From assembly GCA_015056495.1 (NCBI GenBank), contig SVGC01000035.1, positions 1 through 37,232 on the forward strand: a stretch of DNA of 37,232 bases, written 5' to 3'. Positions within the stretch are counted from its first letter, which is position 1, and every line of letters begins with the position of its first letter. The stretch is from Butyrivibrio sp. (lineage in GTDB: Bacteria; Bacillota; Clostridia; Lachnospirales; Lachnospiraceae). Position numbers and translations under genes: made by a program. This document shows, in pieces, positions 16,784 through 25,543 of the stretch. Below the pieces are notes generated by a model, which saw nothing but the letters and a program-made list of their open reading frames with translations, had not been told where the DNA came from and ran no database searches.

Positions 16784-18139
16784 TTGCAACGAGGAGATTT
16801 TAAAACAGAAAAAATCAGTAAACTGATAATGGCACAGGCTATCCCACTGACGATAGCTCAGCTGGTTCAGGTACTGTACAACATAATTGATAGAATATAT
16901 CTTGGACATATGTCAGGTGAAATGGAGAGCCTGCCCCTTACAGGTGTCGGCCTGACATTTCCTATAATCAGTCTGATAGCAGCATTTACCAATCTTTTTG
17001 CCACAGGCGGAGCACCGCTTTGCTCTATGGCGAGAGGAGCAGGCAATACGGATAGAGCTAAAAAGCTTGAGATCACTACACTTTTTATGCAGATCATGAC
17101 TGGTATCGCCTGTATGATCGTATTATATCTGACTAAAAGACCTTTACTGTATCTGCTGGGAGCAAGTTCTGACACCTATAAATACGCTAATGACTATCTT
17201 ACAATCTACTTACTTGGAACACTCTTTGTAACTACCGGAACCGGCATGATCGGTTTTATCAATCTTCAGGGCTATCCAAGAAAAGGAATGACCTACATGA
17301 TGACTGGAGCTATAATAAATATGATATTGGATCCGGTTTTTATTTTTGTGCTTAATATGGGTGTAAAAGGCGCAGCGCTGGCGTCAGTTATATCACAGCT
17401 CATTGCAGCAATCCTCGTTCTCAGATTTTTGTTTGGAAAAGAAGCTATATTACAGGTTTCAGTCAAAGACCTGTTAAAACCGACTCTTTCATTGGTAAAA
17501 GAGATCGTCATACTTGGCTTTGCAGGCTTTATCATGTCAGCTACCAACTGTGCAGTCCAGGCGGTTTGCAACATGACTCTGTCTAATTATGGTCGTGAAC
17601 TTGGAGACATCTATATCGGAGTCATGACTATCATCAATTCTGTACGTGAGATGATCGGACTTCCGATAAATGGCATTACCTCAGGAGCCCAGCCGGTCAT
17701 CAGTTACAACTATGGTGCCAATGAGAGAACCCGTGTAAAGCAGGGAATACGGTTCATGGCTGCGGTTGGTGTGAGCTACACAGCATTTATGTGGCTTATG
17801 ATCATGATCTTTCCCCATGGATTTCTCACTATCTTTTCATCTGATGCCAAGGTTATCGAGATGGGAAGAATGCCTATCATCATATATTTCATGGCTTTTA
17901 TATTCATGTCCTTACAATTTGTAGGACAGTCAACTTTTGTTGCCCTTGGTAAATCCAAGCAGTCCATATTTTTCTCTCTGCTGAGAAAAGTATTTATTGT
18001 GATCCCGCTGACTCTTATATTGCCTATGTTTCCACAAATAGGCGTAATGGGAGTATTTCTTGCGGAACCGATCTCCAATTTTATTGGAGGAATTGCCAGC
18101 TGTGGAACCATGTATTTTACAGTATATCGCAAGCTGTAA
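16784..18139 (+). CDS. MATE-family multidrug/cation efflux transporter
   Basis: A 451-residue inner-membrane protein with twelve hydrophobic segments in two homologous halves. It probably exports organic cations or drugs in exchange for Na+ or H+. Family hallmarks are the first helix AIPLTIAQLVQVLYNIIDRIYLGH, GAPLCSMARGAG, and GITSGAQPVISYNYGA in the second half. Length is normal for the family. The start is TTG at 16784, with GAAGG at 16771-16775 eight bases upstream; the first in-frame ATG (16829) would remove part of helix 1. It stands alone between the minisatellite and the antiporter operon. Confidence 0.88.
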   Translation: MQRGDFKTEKISKLIMAQAIPLTIAQLVQVLYNIIDRIYLGHMSGEMESLPLTGVGLTFPIISLIAAFTNLFATGGAPLCSMARGAGNTDRAKKLEITTLFMQIMTGIACMIVLYLTKRPLLYLLGASSDTYKYANDYLTIYLLGTLFVTTGTGMIGFINLQGYPRKGMTYMMTGAIINMILDPVFIFVLNMGVKGAALASVISQLIAAILVLRFLFGKEAILQVSVKDLLKPTLSLVKEIVILGFAGFIMSATNCAVQAVCNMTLSNYGRELGDIYIGVMTIINSVREMIGLPINGITSGAQPVISYNYGANERTRVKQGIRFMAAVGVSYTAFMWLMIMIFPHGFLTIFSSDAKVIEMGRMPIIIYFMAFIFMSLQFVGQSTFVALGKSKQSIFFSLLRKVFIVIPLTLILPMFPQIGVMGVFLAEPISNFIGGIASCGTMYFTVYRKL

Positions 18140-18248
18140 CGCAGATAGCGCTTACAATACAGTCAGCAGCCAACACTGCGTTGCTTGTAGCGCGTAAACA
18201 TGATTCAGATAAAGCAAAAAAATCCCCAAAACAAGTCCTAATAACGAT

Positions 18249-18277
18249 TTGACGGAAATGAAGGTTTCTTATATAGT
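18249..18277 (+). promoter_or_regulatory. sigma-A promoter of the Mrp antiporter operon
   Basis: TTGACG (18249-18254) and TATAGT (18272-18277) are exactly 17 bases apart, and the MrpE start codon follows 17 bases later at 18295. The leader would be about ten bases, just enough for the AGGGGTG ribosome binding site. No operator was recognised. Confidence 0.65.
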
Positions 18278-18294
18278 TAAATAGGGGTGTTTTC

Positions 18295-18759
18295 ATGGGG
18301 ATTTTATTTTTTGTATTTTGGGTTATTTTAAACGGAAAGCTAACGATGGAGATAGCCGTTTTTGGCATCTTCATTAGTTGTGGTGTCTATCTTTTTTCCT
18401 ACAAATTCCTTGATTATGATCCCATCATTGAAATCAAACTCATCAGGAAATTACCTCTGATAGTGGCATATTTGTTTATCCTCATCAGAGAAATAATCAT
18501 GGCTACAATTACCATGATAGGCTACATCTTTAATTACAGGGATATTCCTGAGCCTGTAATAGTTCATTTTAAATCCCCGCTAAAAACTGAATTTGCTGAA
18601 TACATCCTTGCAACATCAATTACTCTTACCCCTGGAACGATCGTAGTCAGGCTTAGAGATAATGAGTATCAGGTGCATTGCTATGATAAAGAGATGGCAA
18701 AAGACCTTGATAGCTCAGTTTTTGTACGTATGCTGAAAAAGATGGAGGACATAGGCTAA
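18295..18759 (+). CDS. mrpE: Na+/H+ antiporter subunit E (MrpE/MnhE)
   Basis: First gene of an Mrp-type monovalent cation/proton antiporter operon; 154 residues. Two or three hydrophobic helices at the N-terminus are followed by the soluble domain typical of MnhE. That domain contains EYILATSITLTPGTIVVRLRDNEYQVHCYD, a clear family match. Length is normal. The subunit lies in the cytoplasmic membrane and is needed for complex assembly in known Mrp systems. The start has AGGGGTG upstream. Its stop overlaps the ATG of the F subunit by one base. Confidence 0.93.
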   Translation: MGILFFVFWVILNGKLTMEIAVFGIFISCGVYLFSYKFLDYDPIIEIKLIRKLPLIVAYLFILIREIIMATITMIGYIFNYRDIPEPVIVHFKSPLKTEFAEYILATSITLTPGTIVVRLRDNEYQVHCYDKEMAKDLDSSVFVRMLKKMEDIG

Positions 18760-19115
18760 TGGAAAGATTTTTTAATGTATTTATCCTGATATGCATTTTG
18801 ATCATATCCGTACTTACATTGCTATGTCTGCTAAGAGCGGTGCTAGGACCTAAGCTTGCCGACAGGATCATGGCCATCAATATGATCGGAACCATGACAA
18901 TTGCCATAATCATGCTGCTGTCCATATTTCTGGGGGAATCCCATATTTTGGATGTGGCAATGATATACGCGGTTATCAGCTTTGTGGCGGTGATCGTTTT
19001 GGCACAGATATACATTGGTATTTATCATGAAAAAAAAGATATCAAGGAAAAAACTGATCCGTCGCAGCGTGAGGCCATCGATCAGGACGCATATAAAGAG
19101 GGAATGAGCTTATGA
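18759..19115 (+). CDS. mrpF: Na+/H+ antiporter subunit F (MrpF/MnhF)
   Basis: A small three-helix membrane subunit, 118 residues. The motif LLRAVLGPKLADRIMAINMIG and the following helix identify MrpF. The usual length is about 90; the extra 25 residues are a charged cytoplasmic tail (KKDIKEKTDPSQ). The start overlaps the MrpE stop, and the last bases overlap the MrpG start (ATG at 19112), so E, F and G are translationally coupled. Confidence 0.92.
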   Translation: MERFFNVFILICILIISVLTLLCLLRAVLGPKLADRIMAINMIGTMTIAIIMLLSIFLGESHILDVAMIYAVISFVAVIVLAQIYIGIYHEKKDIKEKTDPSQREAIDQDAYKEGMSL

Positions 19116-19465
19116 ATACGATCAGATTATTGATTGCCGGCATCTTTATCCTGGCCGGAATAATAGTACTTATCACCGCAGTGATCGGAGTATTTAGGAT
19201 AAAATATGCTCTTAACAGGCTTCATTCAGCGGCAATGATCGATTCTCTGGGATTATTCCTTATTACTGTCGGGATGATCGCAATTTATGGATTGTCTTTT
19301 GCTTCGTTAAAATTATTGCTGATAAATGGCTTATTCTGGTTTGCATCACCTGTTTGCTCGCATCTGCTTGCAGCATTGGAGACAGCAACAAATCCTGATG
19401 TTGATAAGGAATGTGAGATCCTAAAAGTAGAAGAATATGATCTGTTAAAAAATACATCAGAATAA
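19112..19465 (+). CDS. mrpG: Na+/H+ antiporter subunit G (MrpG/MnhG)
   Basis: A three-helix membrane subunit of 117 residues. The run GVFRIKYALNRLHSAAMID followed by LGLFLITVG is the standard MnhG signature, in which F/G-region helices line the proposed Na+ path of the complex. It overlaps MrpF by four bases and is followed after 14 bases by the MbhD-like gene. Length is normal. Confidence 0.92.
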   Translation: MNTIRLLIAGIFILAGIIVLITAVIGVFRIKYALNRLHSAAMIDSLGLFLITVGMIAIYGLSFASLKLLLINGLFWFASPVCSHLLAALETATNPDVDKECEILKVEEYDLLKNTSE

Positions 19466-19479
19466 AGGAAGGATGCTAT

Positions 19480-19743
19480 ATGGAAGTACTTCGAATAATC
19501 TTATTACTTTTTTTGATAATATGTGCCATTTCAGTCAGTTTTTCCAAAAGACTCCTCGTATCAGTTGTTATATACATGGCATTTAGCCTTGTAATGGCAA
19601 TTATCTGGTTGATCCTTGAATCACCGGATCTGGCAATCACTGAAGCTGCTGTAGGAGCCGGTGTTACCAGTATCCTCTTTTTTGTAACACTCAAAAAGAT
19701 CCGTTCTGTAAGAACTGAAACCAGTGCTTCGGACATCAAATAA
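19480..19743 (+). CDS. MbhD-like antiporter subunit (MrpA C-terminal module)
   Basis: An 87-residue protein of three helices. The segment LILESPDLAITEAAVGAGVTS is the conserved core of the MbhD/DUF4040 domain, which in Bacillus-type Mrp is part of the large MrpA chain but in archaeal Mbh complexes is a separate subunit. Here it is separate, so the complex is organised like Mbh. AAGGAAGG lies upstream of the ATG. A 49-base gap with a small GTGCT/AGCAC hairpin precedes the next gene. Confidence 0.87.
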   Translation: MEVLRIILLLFLIICAISVSFSKRLLVSVVIYMAFSLVMAIIWLILESPDLAITEAAVGAGVTSILFFVTLKKIRSVRTETSASDIK

Positions 19744-19792
19744 GTCGTGCTATTTGATGAAAGCACTAGCGCCGAGAAAGTAGAGGAAGTCA

Positions 19793-20728
19793 ATGAGTAA
19801 GAGAAATCCGGATTACGAAAACAGCAAATGGCAACATTTTGCCAAGTGGTGTACAGGAGATTATGACCCTCTTGAGGGAAAAATGGAAATAAAAAAGCCT
19901 GCCAAAAGCAATAACGGCAATAGTTTTGCTGTACTAATGCGAAAGATGTGGTTTGACAAGGTTGATCAGTATGAGCTGGGGCAAAATAAAAATCTCAGTC
20001 TTTTCAATAAAGCATATATTGGGATATCCATTATCCTTGGAATATTCCTGACAATTCTTTTGCTGGTAACAGTCAGCTACCTGCCTGAATTTGGCAATGC
20101 CAACGCACCTGAAAATAATGAAGTGGCCAAAAGATATATAGAAAAAGGCCTTGAAGAGACAGGGGCAGAAAATATCGTGGCGGGCATGATCCTTGATTAT
20201 AGGGCATTTGATACTTTTGGAGAATCCTGTGTCTTGTTTGTAGCTGCTTGCTGCGTACTTATGCTTCTAAAAAGCGATAAACCTGAAGTATCAGATACTT
20301 ATTACGAACCTGGGCGAAGCGCGATCCTGCGCCCGGCAGCGAGAATACTGGTTCCTACCATCATTATTTTTGGAATATATGTGGTATTGAACGGACATAT
20401 TTCTCCTGGCGGCGGTTTCTCAGGAGGAGCCATCATTGGATCAGGTTTTATCCTGTACCTGACAGCTTTCGGCTTTGAACGGGCCGGTAGCTTTTTATCA
20501 GAGCGATTTATAAAGATCATAACAGTTTTGGCTCTGACATTTTATTGTTTTGCCAAGAGTTATTCATTTTATACCGGAGCAAATCATCTTGAATCAGTTA
20601 TAACAACAGGAACCCCCGGTGCGATCCTTAGCGCAGGGCTTATAGTTTATCTGAATATCTGTGTAGGAATAGTTGTGGCCTGCACAATGTACTCTTTTTA
20701 TGTTGCATTCAGAAGAGGAAGTTTTTGA
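19793..20728 (+). CDS. mrpB: MbhE-MnhB fusion subunit of the Mrp antiporter
   Basis: A 311-residue fused membrane protein. Residues about 1-70 are a hydrophilic, charged extension (NPDYENSKWQHFAKWCTG) not usual for either family. Residues about 70-165 match MbhE, including GLEETGAENIVAGMILDYRAFDTFGE. Residues about 180-305 match MnhB, including VVLNGHISPGGGFSGGAIIGSG. MbhE is normally the C-terminal part of MrpA or a separate subunit, so fusion to MnhB ties the two halves of the complex together. AGAGGAAG precedes the ATG. The stop overlaps the start of subunit C. Confidence 0.88.
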   Translation: MSKRNPDYENSKWQHFAKWCTGDYDPLEGKMEIKKPAKSNNGNSFAVLMRKMWFDKVDQYELGQNKNLSLFNKAYIGISIILGIFLTILLLVTVSYLPEFGNANAPENNEVAKRYIEKGLEETGAENIVAGMILDYRAFDTFGESCVLFVAACCVLMLLKSDKPEVSDTYYEPGRSAILRPAARILVPTIIIFGIYVVLNGHISPGGGFSGGAIIGSGFILYLTAFGFERAGSFLSERFIKIITVLALTFYCFAKSYSFYTGANHLESVITTGTPGAILSAGLIVYLNICVGIVVACTMYSFYVAFRRGSF

Positions 20729-21150
20729 TGGGACTTACAGTATTTACTAATTATGAAGAAGTGGCGGCAGTTATCTTATTTGTGATCGGTATGATGAATC
20801 TGCTGCTACAGGCCAATTTAATAAAAAAGATCATAGGCCTGGATATCATGGACTGTGCGGTATACCTGTTTTTGGCAGCAAAAGGCTATATAGAAGGACG
20901 ACATGCGCCTATTTACATTGATAATATTACAGATGCTTCATACTACATTAATCCAGTGCCTTCAGGCCTTGTCCTGACTGGAATTGTTGTATCTGTCAGT
21001 GTCAGTGCCCTGATGATGGCTCTTACAGTAAGTCTTTACAAAGAGTACAAGACACTTAATCTTGACGAGATCATGATGAAACTTAGGAATGAAGAAAGTG
21101 AAGAACTTGGAAAGCTCACTTATGGCGATATCATGGAGGAAGAACAATGA
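20728..21150 (+). CDS. mrpC: Na+/H+ antiporter subunit C (MrpC/MnhC, NuoK-like)
   Basis: A NuoK-like three-helix subunit, 140 residues. It shows the usual MnhC features: a helix with IGMMNLLLQANLIKKIIGLDIMDCAVYLF, a short extracytoplasmic loop with DPxP replaced by YYINPVPSGLVLTGIVVS, and a final helix. The ATG at 20728 is preferred to the adjacent upstream TTG because AGAGGAAG is at 20713-20720. It overlaps the preceding stop by one base and the following ATG by four. The C-terminal 30 residues are charged. Confidence 0.9.
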   Translation: MGLTVFTNYEEVAAVILFVIGMMNLLLQANLIKKIIGLDIMDCAVYLFLAAKGYIEGRHAPIYIDNITDASYYINPVPSGLVLTGIVVSVSVSALMMALTVSLYKEYKTLNLDEIMMKLRNEESEELGKLTYGDIMEEEQ

Positions 21151-22700
21151 CATTTGTACAGAACTTTCCATTTTTTTGCATAATCATATCAATGTTTTCC
21201 GCTATCATTTCATTTATTTTAAATGGAAAATGGGCCAAGATAGTGCACTATACCATGGTGGCAGCTGTATTTGTCATGTCAGTTGGTTGTCTTTTATATA
21301 CTCACGAGGCCAATATCTCATATACCTACATGATGGGGCATTATCCGGCACCATGGGGCAATGAGATCAGGATCGGCGAGCTGGAATGCCTCATGGCGGC
21401 TTCATTTTCACTGATAATGATCCTATCTGTAATGGGCGGTTCCTACCATATCAAACTGGATATCGAAAAAAGTAAGATGAATCTCTTTTTTATCCAGCTG
21501 GATCTGATGATGGCAGCGCTTCTTGCTCTGATATATACTAACGATCTCTTTACGGCCTACGTCTTCATTGAAATCTGCACTATAGCAGCATGTGGACTTA
21601 TCATGGCAAGGAAAATAGGCAGAGTATATGTTTCAGCGATCAAGTACATGGTCATGAGCCTTGTGGGCTCAGGCCTGTTTTTGATAGGACTATCTCTTTT
21701 ATACGCCATAACAGGACAGCTTCTTATGAGTCCTGCAAAAGAAGCAATGCAAAGGATTCTGGCTGAAGGCATATATGCCATTCCCTCTGCTGTTATCATG
21801 GTACTTTTGACAGTTGGACTTGGGATAAAAAGTGGTCTGTATCCATTTCACACATGGATCCCGGATGCATACGGCTATTCAACTACGGCTGCATCAGCCA
21901 TTTTGTCATCGCTGGTGTCTAAGGGATATATTTTCCTGTTGATAAAACTCATCGTCCGGGTACTTCCATACAATTCAGTGCCTGGAGGCCAGATGGAAAA
22001 TGTTCTTTTCTTTTTTGGCGTGATCGGCATGATCATTGGTTCTGTTGATGCAATCCAGGAAAGAAATATCAGGAGAATGATCTCTTATTCCTCAGTTGCA
22101 CAGATTGGTTACATATATATGGGAATTGGACTTGGCACTGACGCCGGCATAATCGCTGCGCTGTTTCATGTTATTTCCCACGGACTTATGAAAGCACTTT
22201 TGTTTATCAGCGCAACAGGGCTGATCGATTCATCAGATGGAAGACTTGATAGAAAAGGTATTACAGGGGCTGGTTTTAGAAATAAGATCGCTGCAGTGGG
22301 ATTTACAGTTGGAAGCCTGTCCATGATCGGAATGCCTCTGTTTACTGGATTTGTTTCTAAGTTCATGTTTGCATCTGCAGCAACTCAGGCTCCTGTTTAC
22401 AAGATGATAATTGCCTGGACAGCCCTTGCTATCAGTACTGTTCTAAATGCTGTGTATTTCATGCGTACTGTAATAGTTATCTATACTCGTAAAAATGAAG
22501 CTACTCCTGTTGTTTCAGATGATAGCCCGGCAAAAAGCAGTAGCGAAGAGGCATCTTCAGAAGACAAAGACAATTTCAGAAACAGATACATATTTGAAAA
22601 TGCAGCAACCATCGGACTTGCAGCGCTCAACATTGCACTTGGAACCTTATCACCTTTTGTTATAAACATACTAACCGGTGGTCTGGCAATTTTTGGTTAA
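21147..22700 (+). CDS. mrpD: proton-pumping antiporter subunit, MrpD/NuoN-like (1 of 4)
   Basis: A 517-residue protein of about 14 helices. It has the channel residues of the family: Glu in FIEICTIAACG, Lys in GIKSGLYPFHTWIPDAYG, Lys in LVSKGYIF and Lys in FVSKFMF. KSGLYPFHTWIPDAY identifies it as the closest to MrpD. A charged loop of about 35 residues (Ser/Glu/Asp/Lys-rich, 22490-22590) interrupts the last part between helices. GGAGGA at 21135-21140 supports the start. It is the first of four such subunits in a row. Confidence 0.88.
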   Translation: MTFVQNFPFFCIIISMFSAIISFILNGKWAKIVHYTMVAAVFVMSVGCLLYTHEANISYTYMMGHYPAPWGNEIRIGELECLMAASFSLIMILSVMGGSYHIKLDIEKSKMNLFFIQLDLMMAALLALIYTNDLFTAYVFIEICTIAACGLIMARKIGRVYVSAIKYMVMSLVGSGLFLIGLSLLYAITGQLLMSPAKEAMQRILAEGIYAIPSAVIMVLLTVGLGIKSGLYPFHTWIPDAYGYSTTAASAILSSLVSKGYIFLLIKLIVRVLPYNSVPGGQMENVLFFFGVIGMIIGSVDAIQERNIRRMISYSSVAQIGYIYMGIGLGTDAGIIAALFHVISHGLMKALLFISATGLIDSSDGRLDRKGITGAGFRNKIAAVGFTVGSLSMIGMPLFTGFVSKFMFASAATQAPVYKMIIAWTALAISTVLNAVYFMRTVIVIYTRKNEATPVVSDDSPAKSSSEEASSEDKDNFRNRYIFENAATIGLAALNIALGTLSPFVINILTGGLAIFG

Positions 22701-22764
22701 ATATAAGCCGCTTCTAGCGTGCATTTGCAAAAAAATACATATAAAAAAATATGGAGTTGGTTAA

Positions 22765-24039
22765 ATGTCATTTTTATTTTCCCTAGACCCTTTGGGAATA
22801 ATGTTTGCAGTATTATTTGCACTCATTTTCCTGTTGGTCGGAATTGCATCAATTGAATATATAAGGCATGAAGGGGGTTCTGGGCGTTTTTACGCTTTTT
22901 ACATACCAACTGCTATTGTTCTGATATCAGCATGTTTTGCAGGTAATTTTTTTACATACTACGTATTATTTGAACTTATGACCTTCCTTTCAATGCCGCT
23001 GGTGCTGCATGCTAGGACCCATGAATCAGTTATGGCTGCGCTGAAATATCTTTTTTATTCAGTTGCCGGAGCTTTTCTTACTATTTTCGGATTCTTTTTA
23101 TTTTTATCCAAAGGGTATGATCTGACATTTGTAGCAGGTGGAAGCCTTGGCATTGCTGAGCTTTCCAATAGAGAGCTGTTTGCTGTATTTCTAATGATAC
23201 TGGGATTTGGCACTAAAGCCGGCATGTTCCCAATGCATGCGTGGCTTCCTACAGCACATCCTGTAGCGCCAGCTCCTGCATCTGCAGTGCTTTCAGGTGT
23301 TATCACCAAGGCAGGTGTTCTTGGTATCATCAGATGTCTTTTCTATGTAACAGGCATATCAGCGATCAGAGGCACCTGGGTTCAATATACATGGCTGATA
23401 CTGACAATGCTCACTGTTTTCATGGGATCAATGATGGCATATATGGAAAAAGGGCTTAAGAAAAGAATGGCATACTCAACCGTAAGCCAGGTTTCATATA
23501 TATTATTTGGCTTGGCAACCATGCAGCCTGTGGCTTTTGTGGGTGCAATTATGCATGTGATCTTCCACAGCCTTGTAAAGGATACACTCTTTTTGTCAGC
23601 AGGAGCCATCATTATGAAGACAGGCAGGACTCAGGTCAAAGAGCTTGCCGGTATAGGCAAAAAGATGCCTGTGACCATGTGGTGTTTTACTCTCGTGTCT
23701 GTAACCCTCATTGGAATACCGCCTACCAGCGCATTTGTAAGTAAATGGTATCTGTGTGTAGGTGCACTTGACTCGGCTATTCCGATCATTCGCTGGCTTG
23801 GCCCTTGTGTACTGCTTGTAAGCGCTTTGCTGACTGCCGGATATCTTCTGACAGTGGCTATCCATGCATTTTTTGATGAGGATGCTTTAGGCAAAAAAGA
23901 AGAGAAGGACTATACAGATCCTGGCTTAGGAATGATGATCCCAATGCTGATCATGACTGTACTTGCAGTTGTGCTTGGTATTTTTAACAACGGATTGATC
24001 ACTTATATCGAAGAGATTACCAGAGAACTATTTTTATAA
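22765..24039 (+). CDS. proton-pumping antiporter subunit, NuoM/N-like (2 of 4)
   Basis: A 424-residue membrane protein, about 12-13 helices, and shorter than its neighbours because it lacks a long N-terminal helix region. Channel residues are Glu in LFELMTFLSMP, Lys in GTKAGMFPMHAWLPTAHP, Lys in GVITKAGVLG and Lys in FVSKWYL. A 64-base gap separates it from the previous subunit, the largest in the operon, with GGAG at 22753-22756 as the ribosome binding site. The sequence around HPVAPAPASAVLSG is nearly the same as in the fourth subunit, so the two are probably duplicates. Confidence 0.87.
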   Translation: MSFLFSLDPLGIMFAVLFALIFLLVGIASIEYIRHEGGSGRFYAFYIPTAIVLISACFAGNFFTYYVLFELMTFLSMPLVLHARTHESVMAALKYLFYSVAGAFLTIFGFFLFLSKGYDLTFVAGGSLGIAELSNRELFAVFLMILGFGTKAGMFPMHAWLPTAHPVAPAPASAVLSGVITKAGVLGIIRCLFYVTGISAIRGTWVQYTWLILTMLTVFMGSMMAYMEKGLKKRMAYSTVSQVSYILFGLATMQPVAFVGAIMHVIFHSLVKDTLFLSAGAIIMKTGRTQVKELAGIGKKMPVTMWCFTLVSVTLIGIPPTSAFVSKWYLCVGALDSAIPIIRWLGPCVLLVSALLTAGYLLTVAIHAFFDEDALGKKEEKDYTDPGLGMMIPMLIMTVLAVVLGIFNNGLITYIEEITRELFL

Positions 24040-24049
24040 GGAGCAAAAA

Positions 24050-25540
24050 ATGAAGCTATACCTGATTTTAGTGCCAATTGTATTACCTGTACTTACAGGC
24101 GTATTTATGTTGATCAGGCCTATTAAGGATGTGAAGGTAAGAAACATCTTTGTAGAAACAGCGGTAGTGCTAAATACAATTATAACTATATATCTGCTTC
24201 TGGATCCACCGGCTGGTACCTTAGAGCTTTTTTCGCTGGGAGATAAGCTGCCTATGACCCTTAGGATAGACGGGCTTGCTTCATTTTTTGGATGTATCGT
24301 TGCATGTCTCTGGCCACTTGCTACATTGTATACCTTTGAATACATGGAGCATGAGCATAGAGTCAACACTTTTCTGGCTTTTTACACTATTACCTACGGA
24401 ATTACAATGGGCGTAGCATTTTCCGGGAATATCGTTACTTTATATCTGTTCTACGAGACACTGACTATGGTAACCCTTCCTCTTGTGATCCATACAATGT
24501 CTGATGCAGCCAAAAAGGCTACGCGAAAATACCTGTATTATATGATTGGCGGAACGGCTTTTGCTTTTATTGGTATGGTTTATTATGCACTTTTTTCCAG
24601 CAGTATTGAATTTACATACGGCGGAAGCCTTGATCTTACTAAAGTCGGGCATTACATGGATGTAGTGTACTTTGTGTATATATTGGCATTTTTTGGTTTT
24701 GGGGTAAAAGCAGCAATTTTCCCCTTTCATGGATGGCTTCCGGAGGCATCGGTTGCGCCTACTCCGGTTACAGCACTGCTTCATGCGGTAGCTGTAGTTA
24801 AATCAGGCATATTTGCGATCATGCGTTTTACATATTATTGTTTCGGAGCAGAGATCTTAAAAGGCAGTTGGGCTGCCGAAATAGCAGTGATCTTTGCTAT
24901 GGTGACTATAGTATATGCTTCGACAATGGGAGTGAAGGAAGCTCATTTCAAGAGAAGACTGGCTTACTCTACCGTCAGCAACCTGTCCTATATAATTTTG
25001 GCATTGTCAATGATGTCACCTCTTGGACTTCTTGCAGGAATGGCACACATGCTATTTCACGCAGTCATGAAGATAAGCGGTTTCTTCTGCGTTGGAGCTG
25101 TGATGCATAAAACAGGCAAAAATTATGTTTATGAACTTGATGGAGTTGGAAAAAGAATGCCACTCACCTTTTTATTCTTCTTTATTTCAGGAGTGTCACT
25201 TGCGGGATTTCCTCTGTTTTCAGGCTTTATAGGCAAATATCAGATAGCCCTTGCATTGTTTGATGACGGATCAGTGCTGGGCGATGTTGGGGTCCTTGTA
25301 CTGTTATACTCAGCACTGATGACAGCTATCTACATGATCAGCGTGGTTGTACGTGCAGTATTTCCCGATAAAGAAATCATGACGGATGAACGCAAGATCG
25401 CAGAATTGGAGAAGTATTCAGATCCGACCTATAAGATGCTTGTACCACTGGCTCTTTTTTCAATAGCGACAGTGATCTTTGGAATATGGGCACAGCCTGT
25501 GATAGACAGACTTAGTATAGTTGCTAATGGGAGATTTTAA
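24050..25540 (+). CDS. proton-pumping antiporter subunit, NuoM/N-like (3 of 4)
   Basis: A 496-residue protein with about 14 helices. Channel residues are Glu in LFYETLTMVTLP, Lys in GVKAAIFPFHGWLPEAS, Lys in AVVKSGIFAI and Lys in FIGKYQIA. The APTPVTALLHAVAVVKSG segment places it in a different branch from subunits 2 and 4. It starts 10 bases after the previous stop, with AAGGAG at 24038-24043, and ends three bases before the next start. It is expected to act in the membrane part of the antiporter complex. Confidence 0.87.
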   Translation: MKLYLILVPIVLPVLTGVFMLIRPIKDVKVRNIFVETAVVLNTIITIYLLLDPPAGTLELFSLGDKLPMTLRIDGLASFFGCIVACLWPLATLYTFEYMEHEHRVNTFLAFYTITYGITMGVAFSGNIVTLYLFYETLTMVTLPLVIHTMSDAAKKATRKYLYYMIGGTAFAFIGMVYYALFSSSIEFTYGGSLDLTKVGHYMDVVYFVYILAFFGFGVKAAIFPFHGWLPEASVAPTPVTALLHAVAVVKSGIFAIMRFTYYCFGAEILKGSWAAEIAVIFAMVTIVYASTMGVKEAHFKRRLAYSTVSNLSYIILALSMMSPLGLLAGMAHMLFHAVMKISGFFCVGAVMHKTGKNYVYELDGVGKRMPLTFLFFFISGVSLAGFPLFSGFIGKYQIALALFDDGSVLGDVGVLVLLYSALMTAIYMISVVVRAVFPDKEIMTDERKIAELEKYSDPTYKMLVPLALFSIATVIFGIWAQPVIDRLSIVANGRF

Positions 25541-25543
25541 TCT

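Noticed and set aside
18144..18193. cre-like word and imperfect hairpin (AGCGC...GCGCT type) downstream of the MATE gene
   Set aside because: Three mismatches to the operator consensus, a bulged stem and no T run; not convincing as operator or terminator.
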